DNA of 61,918 bases from an uncultured Bifidobacterium sp. (GCF_945269915.1 NZ_CALYOY010000007.1:1-61918); one strand, 5' to 3'; counted from the first letter of the stretch, positions 37,346-46,740 are shown. Notes: generated by a model from the sequence alone, not told the origin. Translations and numbers: made by a program.

Positions 37346-37654
37346 TTACAGCTTGATTTCGATGTTGACGTCCGCCGGCAGATCGATGTGCATCAGCGAA
37401 TCCACCGCCTTGGGCGTGGGATCCACGATGTCGATCAGGCGCTTGTGGGTGCGCATCTCGAAGTGCTCGCGGGAGTCCTTGTACTTGTGAGGAGAACGGA
37501 TGACGACATACACGTTCTTCTCAGTCGGCAGCGGAACGGGGCCAACAACCGTTGCGCCCGCGTTCGTCACCGTCTCGACGATTTTCTTCGCCGATTGGTC
37601 GATGACCTCATGGTCATAGGACTTTAGCCTGATGCGGATTTTCTGTCCCGCCAT
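37346..37654 (-). CDS. rpsJ: 30S ribosomal protein S10
   Basis: S10 is a 30S head protein that also joins the NusB antitermination complex. The 102-residue product, [29 protein letters not shown] to [15 protein letters not shown], is of standard length. It is the first gene of the long ribosomal operon running to rplO. Confidence 0.98.
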   Translation of the reverse strand: MAGQKIRIRLKSYDHEVIDQSAKKIVETVTNAGATVVGPVPLPTEKNVYVVIRSPHKYKDSREHFEMRTHKRLIDIVDPTPKAVDSLMHIDLPADVNIEIKL

Positions 37655-37950
37655 TGCCGTCCGCCCTTTCTAGCGATCTATATAACTGGTTATCCAACCT
37701 GTTGCAAGGGCATCGAGGGCCGGGACTCAGCGGGTTTTCCACCCGGCAAGCCAAAACCGCATCCATGCACAGCCAACAGGAACCCAGTGGGGTAGGTTCC
37801 CGTGCTGCACCCGCTATTGTGAATTACAAATGTGCGAGCCCAAAACAGGCAACTTCCTTATTTAACCACGAGGGTACCCCTAGCATAATCCGGGCGTGTC
37901 GCACGGGCTTTGACCCCGGAGCCCGTCCGTACCATGGCTTTGGGCATGGC
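37655..37950 (-). promoter_or_regulatory. S10 operon upstream region with candidate promoter
   Basis: No gene is seen. On the minus strand TTGCCT (37847-37852), an 18-bp spacer and TGTAAT (37823-37828) could start a leader of about 160 nt before rpsJ. A -10-like TATGCT further up lacks a good -35. I see no obvious L4-type autoregulatory hairpin. Confidence 0.4.
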
Positions 37951-37952
37951 AA

Positions 37953-37998
37953 GGCCGGTCTCTCCACCGGGAGTTCACTCTCGGTGGAGAGACCGGCC
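37953..37998 (-). terminator. Hairpin terminator of adhE
   Basis: A perfect 17-bp stem (GGCCGGTCTCTCCACCG with its complement) and a 12-nt loop lie 22 bp after the adhE stop. Only two T follow. Confidence 0.75.
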
Positions 37999-38020
37999 GG
38001 TCGATCATGCACTGGGCAGG

Positions 38021-40771
38021 TCAGATGCGCTGTGAGGCCTCTTCGGTGGCCGCCTCGCCCTCCCTGCTGACACGCAGACGGTGTCCCTCCTCCTGGGGGA
38101 CGCCGTAGTAGGCGGCGATGGCGATGTCCTTCATGTCCTCGATCAGGGGGATCCGGGGGTTGGCCGGGGTGCACTGGTCTTCGTAGGCACGCATGCCGAT
38201 CTGGTCCAGGACGCTCCAGAAGTAGTCCTCGTTCACACCGGCGGCCTGGAAGGACCTGTCCATGCCCAGCTTCTGGTCACGGTAGTCCTCGACGGCCTGG
38301 GCCAGGAGTTCCACACCCTCCTCGGGCGAGGAGGACTCGATGCCCAGGACGTGGGCCAGCTCCTGGTAGCGCTCGGCGGCGATGTACTCGCTGTATTTGG
38401 GCCAGGAGGTGGGCTCCTGAGGAATCTGCCCGTTGTAGCGGATCACGTAGGGCAGGAGGATGGAGTTGGTCCGGCCATGGGCGATGTGGCAGAGGGCGCC
38501 GATGGTATGGGCCATGCCGTGGCACATGCCCAGGAAGGCCGACCCGAAGGCCATGCCGGCCATGGTGGCCGCGTTGTGCATCTTCTCCTGGGCCCGGATC
38601 TTGGTCCTGCCGCCCTCGGTGCCGACCGAAACCGCCAGGTTGTCCCAAATCAGCTTGGCGGCCCTCAGGGCCATGGCGTCCGTGTAGTCGTTGGCGTAGA
38701 CCGAGACGAAGGCCTCCATGCAGTGGGTCAGGGCGTCGAAACCGGAATCCGAGGCCAGGCGCTTGGGCTGGGTCCGGGCCAGGACCGGGTCCACGATGGC
38801 CACACTGGGGGTCAGGGCGTAATCGGTGATCGGGTACTTGTAGCCGGTCTTGTGGTCGGTGATGACCGCGAAGGGGGTCACCTCGGAGCCGGTGCCCGAG
38901 GAGGTGGGGATGCAGACCAACTTGGCCTTGGTTCCCAGCGGCGGGATCTTGAAGGCCCTCTTGCGGATGTCGAAGAACTTCTCGCGCACGTCGGCGAAGG
39001 AGATCTCCGGGTGCTCATAGAGGAGCCACATGATCTTGGCCGCGTCCATGGGGCTGCCGCCGCCCACGGCGATGATGGTGTCGGGACCGAACTCGTCACG
39101 CATCATCTCGGCTCCACGCTCCACGGTCTCGACGCTGGGCTCGGGCTCCACGTAGTCGATGATCCTGAAGGTGACGGACTCGGGGCGCGCCCGCAGCTGA
39201 TCGATGATCTTGTCGATGATGCCCAGCTGCTCCATGACCTTGTCGCAGACGATGACGGCGCGGTGGATGCCGAACATGTCACGCAGGTACCGCACGGAAT
39301 TCGGCTCGAAGTAGGTCTTGGGCGGCACCTTGAACCACTGCATGTTGTTGTTCCTCCGAGCTATGCGCTTGACGTTGATCAGATTGACCGCCTGGACGTT
39401 ACCAGCCACGGAGTTTCCGCCATAGGAGCCGCAGCCCAGGGTCAGGGAGGGGGCGATGGAATTGTAGATGTCACCGATCCCACCCAGGGAGCTGGGCTGG
39501 TTCCAGACGATCCTGCAGGCGTGCATGCGCAGGCCGAACTCACGCACCAGTTTCTCGTTGTCGGTGTGGATGGCGGCTGTATGACCGGCACCGAAGTGGA
39601 GCATCTGCTCACACATGGTGAAGGCTTCCTCCTTGTTGCCGGCCCTGAGGACGGCCTGTACCGGGGCAAGCTTCTCCAGGGTCAGGGGTTCCATCTCGCC
39701 GACCTCCTGGCATTCGGCCGCCAGGATGGTCACATCCTCGGGGACCTCGAAGCCGGCCTCATGGGCGATGAACTGGGGCGATTTACCGGGAACCACCGAG
39801 TTCAGCTTGGGAGCGGGGGCGTCCTTGCCGGCGTAGGCGGTGACTCCGAACATGTACTGCTCCAGCTTGGCCTTCTCCTCCTTGTTGACGAAGTAGGCAC
39901 GGCGGCGCTTCATCTCGTCCACCACCCGGTCGTAAACGTCCTGGTGGGCGATGATGGCCTGCTCGGTGGCGCAGATCATGCCGTAATCGAAGTGCTTGGA
40001 GAGAATCAGGTCGTTGACCGCCCTGGGCACGCACACGTCCTTGTCGACGTAGGCGGGGGCATTGCCGGCGCCGACGCCCAGGGCGGGCTTGCCGGAGGAG
40101 TAGGCGGCCTTGACCATGCCGGGGCCGCCGGTGGCCAGGATGGTGGCCACACCCGGGTGCTTCATCAGGGCCCCGGTGGCCTCGACGGAGGGGTGCTCGA
40201 TCCACTGGATGCAATCCTCGGGGGCACCGGCCTCAATGGCCGCGTCACGGACGATCCTGGCGGCCTCCACGGAGCATTTCTGAGCGAAGGGATGGAAGCC
40301 GAAGACGATCGGGCAGCGGGTCTTCAGGGCGATCAGGGACTTGAAGATGGCCGTGGAGGTCGGGTTGGTCACCGGGGTGACACCGGCCACCACACCAACC
40401 GGCTCGGCCACCTCGATGATGCCGTCCACGTCGTTCTCGTTGATGACGCCGACCGTACGCTGCTTGGCGAGGTGGTTGGTCACATGCTCGCAGGCGAAGA
40501 TGTTCTTGGTGGCCTTGTCTTCGACCAGGCCTCGCCCGGTCTCCTCGACGGCCAGCTTGGCCAGGACCAGATGCTTGTTGAGGGCGGCGATGGAGGCCTT
40601 GGCGACGATCCGGTCGACCTGGGTTTGATTGAGCTCCTCAAATTTCTCCAGGGCAGCCTGTGCCCTGGTCACCAGGGCATCAACCTCCTTATCGGGGCTG
40701 ACCGTCGCAGCTTTCTCCCGCTTGGCGGAAGCCCCCGTATTGGTGTGCATATTCTTCTTGTCCGAGACCAC
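38021..40771 (-). CDS. adhE: Bifunctional acetaldehyde-CoA/alcohol dehydrogenase
   Basis: AdhE reduces acetyl-CoA to acetaldehyde and then ethanol, re-oxidising two NADH, and forms spirosomes in the cytosol. The 916-residue product has an N-terminal aldehyde dehydrogenase domain with catalytic Cys267 in GMICATEQ and GVGAGNAP at about 232-239. The C-terminal iron-dependent alcohol dehydrogenase domain has GGGSPMDAAKIMW and iron-ligand histidines in FDALTHCMEAF and MCHGMAHTIGA. The start is GTG after AAGGGGGG. AdhE next to the S10 operon is a known bifidobacterial arrangement, and the enzyme is the main ethanol route of the bifid shunt. A Rex-like operator lies upstream. Confidence 0.97.
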   Translation of the reverse strand: MVSDKKNMHTNTGASAKREKAATVSPDKEVDALVTRAQAALEKFEELNQTQVDRIVAKASIAALNKHLVLAKLAVEETGRGLVEDKATKNIFACEHVTNHLAKQRTVGVINENDVDGIIEVAEPVGVVAGVTPVTNPTSTAIFKSLIALKTRCPIVFGFHPFAQKCSVEAARIVRDAAIEAGAPEDCIQWIEHPSVEATGALMKHPGVATILATGGPGMVKAAYSSGKPALGVGAGNAPAYVDKDVCVPRAVNDLILSKHFDYGMICATEQAIIAHQDVYDRVVDEMKRRRAYFVNKEEKAKLEQYMFGVTAYAGKDAPAPKLNSVVPGKSPQFIAHEAGFEVPEDVTILAAECQEVGEMEPLTLEKLAPVQAVLRAGNKEEAFTMCEQMLHFGAGHTAAIHTDNEKLVREFGLRMHACRIVWNQPSSLGGIGDIYNSIAPSLTLGCGSYGGNSVAGNVQAVNLINVKRIARRNNNMQWFKVPPKTYFEPNSVRYLRDMFGIHRAVIVCDKVMEQLGIIDKIIDQLRARPESVTFRIIDYVEPEPSVETVERGAEMMRDEFGPDTIIAVGGGSPMDAAKIMWLLYEHPEISFADVREKFFDIRKRAFKIPPLGTKAKLVCIPTSSGTGSEVTPFAVITDHKTGYKYPITDYALTPSVAIVDPVLARTQPKRLASDSGFDALTHCMEAFVSVYANDYTDAMALRAAKLIWDNLAVSVGTEGGRTKIRAQEKMHNAATMAGMAFGSAFLGMCHGMAHTIGALCHIAHGRTNSILLPYVIRYNGQIPQEPTSWPKYSEYIAAERYQELAHVLGIESSSPEEGVELLAQAVEDYRDQKLGMDRSFQAAGVNEDYFWSVLDQIGMRAYEDQCTPANPRIPLIEDMKDIAIAAYYGVPQEEGHRLRVSREGEAATEEASQRI

Positions 40772-41056
40772 ATGCCCCCCTTAATGAGCAGTTGTCAGGT
40801 ATCCGGAAAACCGGACGACCCTATGTCTACCAGCCATACAGCAACGCCGGTATGGTGATCAAGGTCACAATATAGCGAAGAGGGGCTACCAAATCGGCCC
40901 TGAGAGTGGCGACGTTCGTTTGTAGCGTGTCGTGTGGGGAATCGTTCCGTTTCTGGTTAATACGTAACAGTTTCCGTTCAGTTTCACGTTCGGTTCCAAC
41001 CACTGCTCGTATTGGGACACCCGGGATCTGAGACGCACCGAGACGGGTCCGAACAT
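40772..41056. other. adhE upstream region
   Basis: No gene is seen. It carries the Rex-like operator at 40853-40870, with a -35-like TTGATC inside it on the minus strand. A weak -10 (TATGGC or GTATGG) follows 17-18 bp on. Nothing else stands out up to the rpsI terminator. Confidence 0.5.
40853..40870 (-). promoter_or_regulatory. Rex-like redox operator upstream of adhE
   Basis: On the minus strand TTGTGA-CCTTGA-TCACCA matches the Rex consensus TTGTGA-N6-TCACAA in all but one base. It overlaps a -35-like TTGATC for adhE, about 85 bp before the GTG. Rex releases DNA when NADH is high, which would switch on adhE. Confidence 0.65.
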
Positions 41057-41086
41057 ACAAAACCCGCGGCCCGAAGGCCGCGGGTT
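41057..41086 (-). terminator. Terminator of rplM-rpsI
   Basis: A perfect 11-bp GC-rich stem (AACCCGCGGCC/GGCCGCGGGTT) with a TTCG tetraloop is followed by TTTTG on the minus strand, 21 bp after rpsI. Confidence 0.9.
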
Positions 41087-41106
41087 CGTAAGGGGTGACC
41101 TGCCGG

Positions 41107-41598
41107 TCAGCGCTTGGAGAACTGAGGAGCGCGACGTGCCTTGTGCAGACCGGCCTTCTTGCGCTCCACGACGCGGGCGTCGCGGGTCAGGAATCCGGCC
41201 TTCTTCAGGGCGGGACGGTTGGCGTCACGGTCGATGGCGTTCAGGGCGCGGGCCACACCCAGGCGGATTGCGCCTGCCTGGCCGGTCACGCCGCCGCCGT
41301 CGACGCGGACGATGATGTCGAACCTGTTCTCGAGCTTGAGCAGGACGATCGGCGAGTTGACCTCGCGCTGGTGCAGACGGCTGGGGAAATACTCCTCCAG
41401 GGTGTGCCCGTTGATGGTCCACTTGCCGGATCCGGGGACCAGTCGCACACGGGCGACGGCCTCCTTGCGGCGGCCGGTGCCGTAGCCCGGCTCGATGGCG
41501 GAGGTTCCGGTGCCGGCACCGGCGTTGGTCTCCGAAGTGTAGGAAGCTGCGGTCTCCTCGGACTCGAGAACCGCGGAGCTGTTGTTGTTTTCAGCCAT
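41107..41598 (-). CDS. rpsI: 30S ribosomal protein S9
   Basis: S9 contacts the P-site tRNA with its C-terminal tail. The 163-residue product has about 35 extra N-terminal residues (acidic, Ser/Thr/Ala-rich). The core follows ([35 protein letters not shown]), with the tail [19 protein letters not shown]. It follows rplM by 21 bp and is followed by a strong terminator. Confidence 0.97.
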   Translation of the reverse strand: MAENNNSSAVLESEETAASYTSETNAGAGTGTSAIEPGYGTGRRKEAVARVRLVPGSGKWTINGHTLEEYFPSRLHQREVNSPIVLLKLENRFDIIVRVDGGGVTGQAGAIRLGVARALNAIDRDANRPALKKAGFLTRDARVVERKKAGLHKARRAPQFSKR

Positions 41599-41619
41599 GA
41601 TGATCTATCTCCTCTGGTT

Positions 41620-42069
41620 CTACTTGGCCTGCTGAGAGACCTGGTGGATCTCGTAGGGAACGGGCTTCTGGGAGGTGTGGGGATACTCCTCACCCGCGAA
41701 GACACGCAGGCGGGTCAGCTGGACCTTGGCCAGCTTGTTCTTGGGAAGCATGCCCTTGACTGCGGTGGTGATGATCCGCTCGGGATTGTGCTGGAGCAGC
41801 TCGCCATAGGAGTCACGACGCAGACCGCCAGGACGACCGGAGTGGGTGTAGAGCACCTTGTCGTTCTTGTCGCCGGTCAGGGCGATCCTGGCCGCGTTGA
41901 TGACGATGACGTTATTGCCCGAATCGGCATGGGGCGCGAAAGTGGGCTTGTTCTTGCCACGCAGAAGGTCCGCCACCTGGGTGGCCAGACGGCCCAGCAC
42001 CACATCGGTGGCGTCGACTACATACCAGTCATGAGTCAGATCGGCTGGTTTCGGGGTGAAAGTCTTCAC
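41620..42069 (-). CDS. rplM: 50S ribosomal protein L13
   Basis: L13 is an early 50S assembly protein. The 149-residue product, [47 protein letters not shown] to [17 protein letters not shown], is typical. The start is GTG. The upstream 198 bp (42070-42267) hold no gene; a -10-like TAATAT lies near 42136, but no good -35 is seen. Confidence 0.97.
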   Translation of the reverse strand: MKTFTPKPADLTHDWYVVDATDVVLGRLATQVADLLRGKNKPTFAPHADSGNNVIVINAARIALTGDKNDKVLYTHSGRPGGLRRDSYGELLQHNPERIITTAVKGMLPKNKLAKVQLTRLRVFAGEEYPHTSQKPVPYEIHQVSQQAK

Positions 42070-42267
42070 GATTCAACCTTTTCCTTGCATTGTGTTTCGG
42101 GCTCCCCGCTCTGCATGCTGCCATGCCGGCGAGAGGCCATATTATCCGTGGGCTCCCTGAAAGTCCTAGACGGCGAGTGGGAAAAGCGCTTTGAGGACCC
42201 CTTAGGGAAACACAACAATCCATAATTGTAACGCCTTAGCCCCGTTCGTCAAAACGCGAGTCGAACA

Positions 42268-42933
42268 TTACCGGCCCAATCGCTCCTGGGCCGCATGGGC
42301 GACCTCGACACGGTCATCCCGGGCCAGGGTTCTGATGGTCTCTTCAGGGGTGGTGGGGTTCAGGGCCACGGCCCTGCGAACCATGGAGGCCAGAATCATC
42401 GGTCCGTCCTTCTCCTCTGAGACCCCCAACCCAGCCAGGTAATCCAGGGTGTCCGGATCGGTCGCCGGGTCCTGGGCACCCTCCAGGCGCATCTTCCATG
42501 AGGTCATGGGGTTGAGGAGGGCCGCTGCCCTGACCTGTGGGTCCTCGTCCTTGGTGAGGAGGCCCACCAGCCAGTTCTTGTCATCCCGGTTGGCAGCCAC
42601 CGCCCGACGCACCTTCGGATCGGCATCCTGGGAAAGCTTGACCAGGATGTTGGGGAAGGGCATGGTCTCGGCCAGGAAGATCCTATCCTCGACCGGGGTG
42701 TGGCCGTTGCCTGCCACGGCCTCCAGGAGTGCCGTGAACCGGGAGAAGGCCGCCTGGTCCGCCCTGTCGGGCAGGGGTCGTCGGGCGAATTCATGCAGCT
42801 CATCCGCATCAATGGAGTGCCTCAGCCGCTCATAGAAGACGGTCAGTGCCTCGTGGGGCTTGTGGTCCTCCCCCCGGTCATCATTCGTCTGGTCCTGGGA
42901 TTCTGGTTCCGGCTGGTCCTGGGGATTGGTCAT
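42268..42933 (-). CDS. HEAT/LRV-like repeat protein, function unknown
   Basis: The 221-residue product has a charged N-terminus of about 30 residues (Gln/Asp/Glu-rich), then helical repeats. Units such as LVKLSQDADPKVRRAVAANRDD, LTKDEDPQVRAAALLNPMT and SMVRRAVALNPTTPEETIRTLARDDRVEVAHAAQERL fit the DPxVRxAVAxN pattern of HEAT or leucine-rich-variant repeats, which bind proteins. No signal peptide or catalytic motif is visible. Upstream lies rplM-rpsI on the same strand, and it is divergent from a YigZ gene. The role is not known. Confidence 0.75.
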   Translation of the reverse strand: MTNPQDQPEPESQDQTNDDRGEDHKPHEALTVFYERLRHSIDADELHEFARRPLPDRADQAAFSRFTALLEAVAGNGHTPVEDRIFLAETMPFPNILVKLSQDADPKVRRAVAANRDDKNWLVGLLTKDEDPQVRAAALLNPMTSWKMRLEGAQDPATDPDTLDYLAGLGVSEEKDGPMILASMVRRAVALNPTTPEETIRTLARDDRVEVAHAAQERLGR

Positions 42934-43041
42934 GGTGCAAGCTTATGTCCACTCCATGATTTCCCTGACACTCCATGACGTATGGCCCTACCATGGAGGA
43001 AGACCATAGACCGAACGATCCTGAAGCCGGAGGGGACCGCC

Positions 43042-43680
43042 ATGCAGACCATCCTGGACCCTTGCGACCACCCTTCCACCGGATCCCTGACCGACAGGAA
43101 GTCCGAGTTCATCGGGAACGCCTGCCACATTACGGACCAGGATACGGCCATGGACTTCGTTGAACAGATCCGTCTGGCCAACCCCAAGGCCCGGCATGTC
43201 TGCCACAGCGCCATCTGGGGTCCCCATGGGCACACCAGCGAGCGCATGAGCGATGACGGGGAACCCTCGGGCACTGCCGGCAAACCCATCCTCGAGGTGA
43301 TGAGACGCCAGGACCTGACCGACTGCGTAGTCACCGTGACCAGGTACTTCGGTGGCATACTCCTCGGTTCGGGTGGGCTGATCCGCGCGTATTCCTCGGC
43401 CGCCTCCCTGGCCCTGGAGGCCGCCAGACCGGCCAGGATAGTGACCTCACGCCGGTACCGGATCTCGGTCGCCTACCCCGACCACGACCACCTGCGCCGA
43501 CTCATTGAATCCGTCCAGGGCGGCATCGTCAAGGAGACCTTCACGGACAGGGTGACCATGACCTATGACATCCCCCTCGACCAGGTCGAGGGGTTCGGCA
43601 GGGCGCTGACCAATCTTCTCCAAGGCAGGGTGTCCCCCACCGAACTCGAGACCGTGCAGAGCCCGGTCCCCGCGCACTGA
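43042..43680 (+). CDS. yigZ: YigZ/IMPACT-family protein
   Basis: The 212-residue product has the UPF0029 N-terminal domain (DRKSEFIGNACHI, then MSDDGEPSGTAGKPILEV and VVTVTRYFGGILLGSGGLIRAYSSAASLAL, the family signature). A C-terminal ferredoxin-like DUF1949 domain follows. Relatives of IMPACT may act in translation control or stress, but bacterial function is not settled. The ATG at 43042 has GGAGGGG upstream, and an earlier in-frame ATG is rejected. It is followed by the terminator of the opposing tRNA-Ser gene. Confidence 0.9.
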   Translation: MQTILDPCDHPSTGSLTDRKSEFIGNACHITDQDTAMDFVEQIRLANPKARHVCHSAIWGPHGHTSERMSDDGEPSGTAGKPILEVMRRQDLTDCVVTVTRYFGGILLGSGGLIRAYSSAASLALEAARPARIVTSRRYRISVAYPDHDHLRRLIESVQGGIVKETFTDRVTMTYDIPLDQVEGFGRALTNLLQGRVSPTELETVQSPVPAH

Positions 43681-43742
43681 TGGAACACCCGGCCCCATTT
43701 CACGTCCAAGGAAGGCAACCCCGGCTGACTGACACAACAATG

Positions 43743-43779
43743 AAAAACCGGGAACCGTTGGATATCAACGGTTCCCGGT
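43743..43779 (-). terminator. Terminator of tRNA-Ser(GCU)
   Basis: A perfect 14-bp stem (ACCGGGAACCGTTG with its complement) and a 5-nt loop are followed on the minus strand by TTTTTC, seven bases after the tRNA. It may also stop transcription from yigZ. Confidence 0.9.
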
Positions 43780-43785
43780 CACTTG

Positions 43786-43872
43786 CGGAGACGAGGAGAT
43801 TCGAACTCCTGGACCGCTTGCGCAGTCAACACCTTAGCAGGGTGCCCCTTTCGGCCACTCAGGCACGTCTCC
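43786..43872 (-). tRNA. serV: tRNA-Ser, anticodon GCU
   Basis: This is an 87-nt class II tRNA. The acceptor GGAGACG pairs with CGTCTCC, and the discriminator is G. Anticodon stem GCACC/GGTGT and loop CTGCTAA give anticodon GCU (reads AGC/AGU). A long variable arm and a T-arm with GTTCGAATC are present. CCA is not encoded (CAA follows), unlike the CGA tRNA in this window. The symbol is by analogy only. Confidence 0.92.
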
Positions 43873-44179
43873 CGGATCCAACCCTATCATCGGCATCAGG
43901 AGGACACCCGGATAAGGCCAGAACAAATCACCAGAATACCATCCCACCACGATGGGACTCGCCGAGCGGATTCCGGACAGCCACGCAGATCAATGCATGG
44001 CCCCGCAGAGAAGATCACCGCTGAATCCGGAGACGGCTCTTACCGGTTCCGAAGGCACCCGACTTGTATTCGTCATACGTATCTTGGATACTCACCTTTT
44101 TCCCTCAAGCCTTTCGACCAGCCGGCACTCGTTGGTTTTGTCCGGTGTTGTCATTGGGACCCCTGCCTATCATGGAACC
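43873..44179. other. Region between tRNA-Ser(GCU) and dinB
   Basis: No gene is seen. A -10-like TATCAT at 44168-44173 lies six bases before the dinB ATG, with a TTGTCA only 14 bp above it. I see no clear SOS box. Confidence 0.4.
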
Positions 44180-45451
44180 ATGAGCACCGCACCGAGGCTG
44201 GCATCCGCCAAGAGAGACTGGGGACATGACGAGACCGGATGCACCGTACTCCACATAGACATGGATGCCTTCTATGCCTCCTGTGAGATCGCCCGGCACC
44301 CGGAACTCAAAGGGAAGCCCGTCATCATCGGTACCGGCACCCGCTCCGTCGTCTCCGCGGCAAGCTATGAGGCCCGCCCCTACGGTGTCAACTCGGCCAT
44401 GCCCGTCAGCAGGGCCCGTCGGCTCTGCCCTCAGGGGATCTTCCTGCCAGTCGACATGCCCTACTACCGATCCGTATCGCATCGGATCTTCGAGACGGTT
44501 TTCTCGCACATCACCGACCAGATCGAACAGGTCTCGGTGGATGAGTGCTTCATGGACGTGTCGGGCGCCCTGATGCAATGGGGGATGCCGACGGCCATCG
44601 CCCGGTGGATCCGCGCCACCGTGGCCAGGAACTTCAATGTGACCTGCTCGGTGGGCATCGCCACCAACAAGCTGGTGGCCAAGATGGCCTCGACCAACGC
44701 CAAGCCCAACGGGATGCTGCTCATTCCCAAGGCCCGACAGGCCGATTTCGTCCGGCTCATGCCCCTGAGGGGGATTCCGGGCATCGGGCCGGCCCTGGAA
44801 AAGCGCCTCAACGCCTGGGCCATCAGGAACGTGGCCGACCTGGCCAAGCTGAGCGAGCATGACCTGGTCAGGGCGACCGGTTCGGAAATCACGGCCAGGA
44901 TGCTCTACCTTTCCGCCCGCGGCCAGGACCAGGGAAGGGTGCATCCCCGCCCCCCGGAGAAGTCCATCGGGGCCGAGCGCACCTTCCTGCACGACACGAC
45001 CAGCATGGAGCAGGTCTGCCACCTCCTGCGCACCTGCAGCGACGAGGTGGCCACCAGCCTCAGGGCCCATGACCTGATCGCCCGGACCATCACTGTCAAA
45101 CTGCGCTTCGATGACCTGCGGTATATGACCAAGGCCAAGACCCTCGAGATGCCCGTCAATTCGGCCAACCGCATCTACCCCCAGGCGGTCGTTCTACTCA
45201 AACGCATGCTGGGACTACCGGACCTGGCGCCGATGACCACCCCACTCCCCCGCCTGATTCGTCTGGCAGGTGTCAGCGCCTCCGGGCTGGGCCGGGTGGA
45301 GGAGACCCCCATTCAGCCATCCCTGGAGGATGTCATCGAGGAGAGCAGCCACAAGACCGGTTCAGGCACCCAGAGGATGGACCACGCAGAGGCCGCCATG
45401 GACACCATCAGGAACAGGTACGGCAAGGGGTCGGTGAAACTGGGGGTGTGA
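44180..45451 (+). CDS. dinB: DNA polymerase IV (Y-family translesion polymerase)
   Basis: Pol IV extends past DNA lesions with low fidelity. The 423-residue product has the catalytic motifs VLHIDMDAFYASCE (first acidic residues) and SVDECFMDVSG (second acidic pair). The helix-hairpin-helix is RGIPGIGPALEKRL, and a little-finger domain starts near SIGAERTFL. The likely start is the ATG at 44180. A longer frame above it is not conserved. No Shine-Dalgarno sequence precedes it, but a -10-like TATCAT lies just upstream, so the mRNA may be leaderless. The C-terminal 45 residues contain no clear clamp-binding motif. It is convergent with dapC. Confidence 0.94.
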   Translation: MSTAPRLASAKRDWGHDETGCTVLHIDMDAFYASCEIARHPELKGKPVIIGTGTRSVVSAASYEARPYGVNSAMPVSRARRLCPQGIFLPVDMPYYRSVSHRIFETVFSHITDQIEQVSVDECFMDVSGALMQWGMPTAIARWIRATVARNFNVTCSVGIATNKLVAKMASTNAKPNGMLLIPKARQADFVRLMPLRGIPGIGPALEKRLNAWAIRNVADLAKLSEHDLVRATGSEITARMLYLSARGQDQGRVHPRPPEKSIGAERTFLHDTTSMEQVCHLLRTCSDEVATSLRAHDLIARTITVKLRFDDLRYMTKAKTLEMPVNSANRIYPQAVVLLKRMLGLPDLAPMTTPLPRLIRLAGVSASGLGRVEETPIQPSLEDVIEESSHKTGSGTQRMDHAEAAMDTIRNRYGKGSVKLGV

Positions 45452-45555
45452 ACCCCGCTGACCGGCAGGACCAGGCAGGGGCCGCACCAGGCGGAAAAGA
45501 CCCGATCGAGGGCCATCCACAGTCAGTGATTCCCCTGGCAGACCGCCTGGAGGTG

Positions 45556-46689
45556 TCACTTGCCGAGCCGGTTCAGGACCAGGTCCAGGACGGCATCGCT
45601 GATTGTTGCCGAAAAACGCAGGTGGGTGGCATCCCCGTAGAATTCTCCCGGGCTGGGCAGGATACCCAGCCCGGCCAGGGTCTCCATGTCCTCCCAGCAG
45701 TCCCCACCCCGGGTCCCGACCCAGATATAGAGACCTCCCTGGGGCATGGTCGCCTGGTATCCGAATGATCGCAGTGCCGCAACCAGGTCATGGAGGCGAC
45801 GGTAATAGCGGTCACGCTGGGTCTGGACGGCCTGCTGGTCGCCCAGGGCCGCCACCATGGCCGCCTGGACCGGTCCGCTGATGATCATTCCCATCTGCTT
45901 GCGGTAGGTGGCCATGGGCCCGAGGATGTCCGGGTCCCCGGCCATGAAAGCCGAACGGTAACCAGCCATGTTGGACTGTTTGGACAAGGAATACAGGCAG
46001 ATCAGGCCTGCCGGGGACCCCTGGCAGACATCGGGGTCGAGAATGCAGGGAGCCGGTTCCCGGGCGGGGCCGCTCGGGGTCCAGGTCAGGAGGGCATAGC
46101 ACTCGTCGCTCAAGACGACCGCGCCTATGGAGCGGGCGGCCCTGACGATGGCGGCAAGACCCTCGACATCGACCACATCGCCGGTCGGATTGGAGGGGGA
46201 ATTGACCCAGATGGCTCTGACTCGGGGAATGGACACCCAGGAATCCACGTCGGCGGGATCGGTCACCGTAACAACCCGAGCCCCGGCCAGCTGGGTCCCG
46301 ATGGCATAGGTAGGATAGGAAACGGCCGGCTGGACCACCACGTCACCCTCCCCCAGGTGAAGGAGGGAGGCCATCAGCGAAACGGCTTCTTTGGAACCGA
46401 CCGTGGGCAGGAGCGCCGCCCCGCAGGAGGCCAGGTCGACACCGCGTTCATCCCTGAACCACCCGGTCAGGGCCTGACGGAGTTCGGGACTCCCGACGGT
46501 TGCGGGGTATCCATGGGCATCCTTTCCGTCGGCTGCGCGGGTCAGTCCCTCCCGGACGGAGTGGGGTACAGGGTCCACCGGGGACCCGACCGAAAGGTCG
46601 GCCAGGCCTCCGGGCCGGGTCGAGGCAATCTGACGGTAGCGGTCTATGCGCGACCAGTCATAGGGAGACGAGAAGGTCTGAAAGCCCAT
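45556..46689 (-). CDS. dapC: Succinyldiaminopimelate aminotransferase
   Basis: This PLP enzyme makes N-succinyl-LL-diaminopimelate in lysine and cell-wall precursor synthesis. The 377-residue fold-type I aminotransferase shows VGSKEAVSLMASLLHLGEGDVVVQP, the NSPSNPTGD motif and LSDECYALL. The PLP lysine lies in SLSKQSNMAGYRSAF, and the substrate-binding arginine near the end in HLRFSAT. Placement straight after fdxA is the standard actinobacterial arrangement and supports DapC over other class I aminotransferases. TTAGGGGG precedes the ATG. Confidence 0.9.
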   Translation of the reverse strand: MGFQTFSSPYDWSRIDRYRQIASTRPGGLADLSVGSPVDPVPHSVREGLTRAADGKDAHGYPATVGSPELRQALTGWFRDERGVDLASCGAALLPTVGSKEAVSLMASLLHLGEGDVVVQPAVSYPTYAIGTQLAGARVVTVTDPADVDSWVSIPRVRAIWVNSPSNPTGDVVDVEGLAAIVRAARSIGAVVLSDECYALLTWTPSGPAREPAPCILDPDVCQGSPAGLICLYSLSKQSNMAGYRSAFMAGDPDILGPMATYRKQMGMIISGPVQAAMVAALGDQQAVQTQRDRYYRRLHDLVAALRSFGYQATMPQGGLYIWVGTRGGDCWEDMETLAGLGILPSPGEFYGDATHLRFSATISDAVLDLVLNRLGK

Positions 46690-46740
46690 GGAACCCCCTA
46701 ACGACGTGCTTGACGGAATCGGTCTCGAGGCCAGGCGGCC

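Noticed and set aside
38081-40858. A 925-codon open frame on the plus strand opposite adhE
   Set aside because: It mirrors adhE codon structure in a high-GC genome, its translation is low-complexity (Gly/His/Asp/Val-rich), and it has no ribosome-binding site or known domain.
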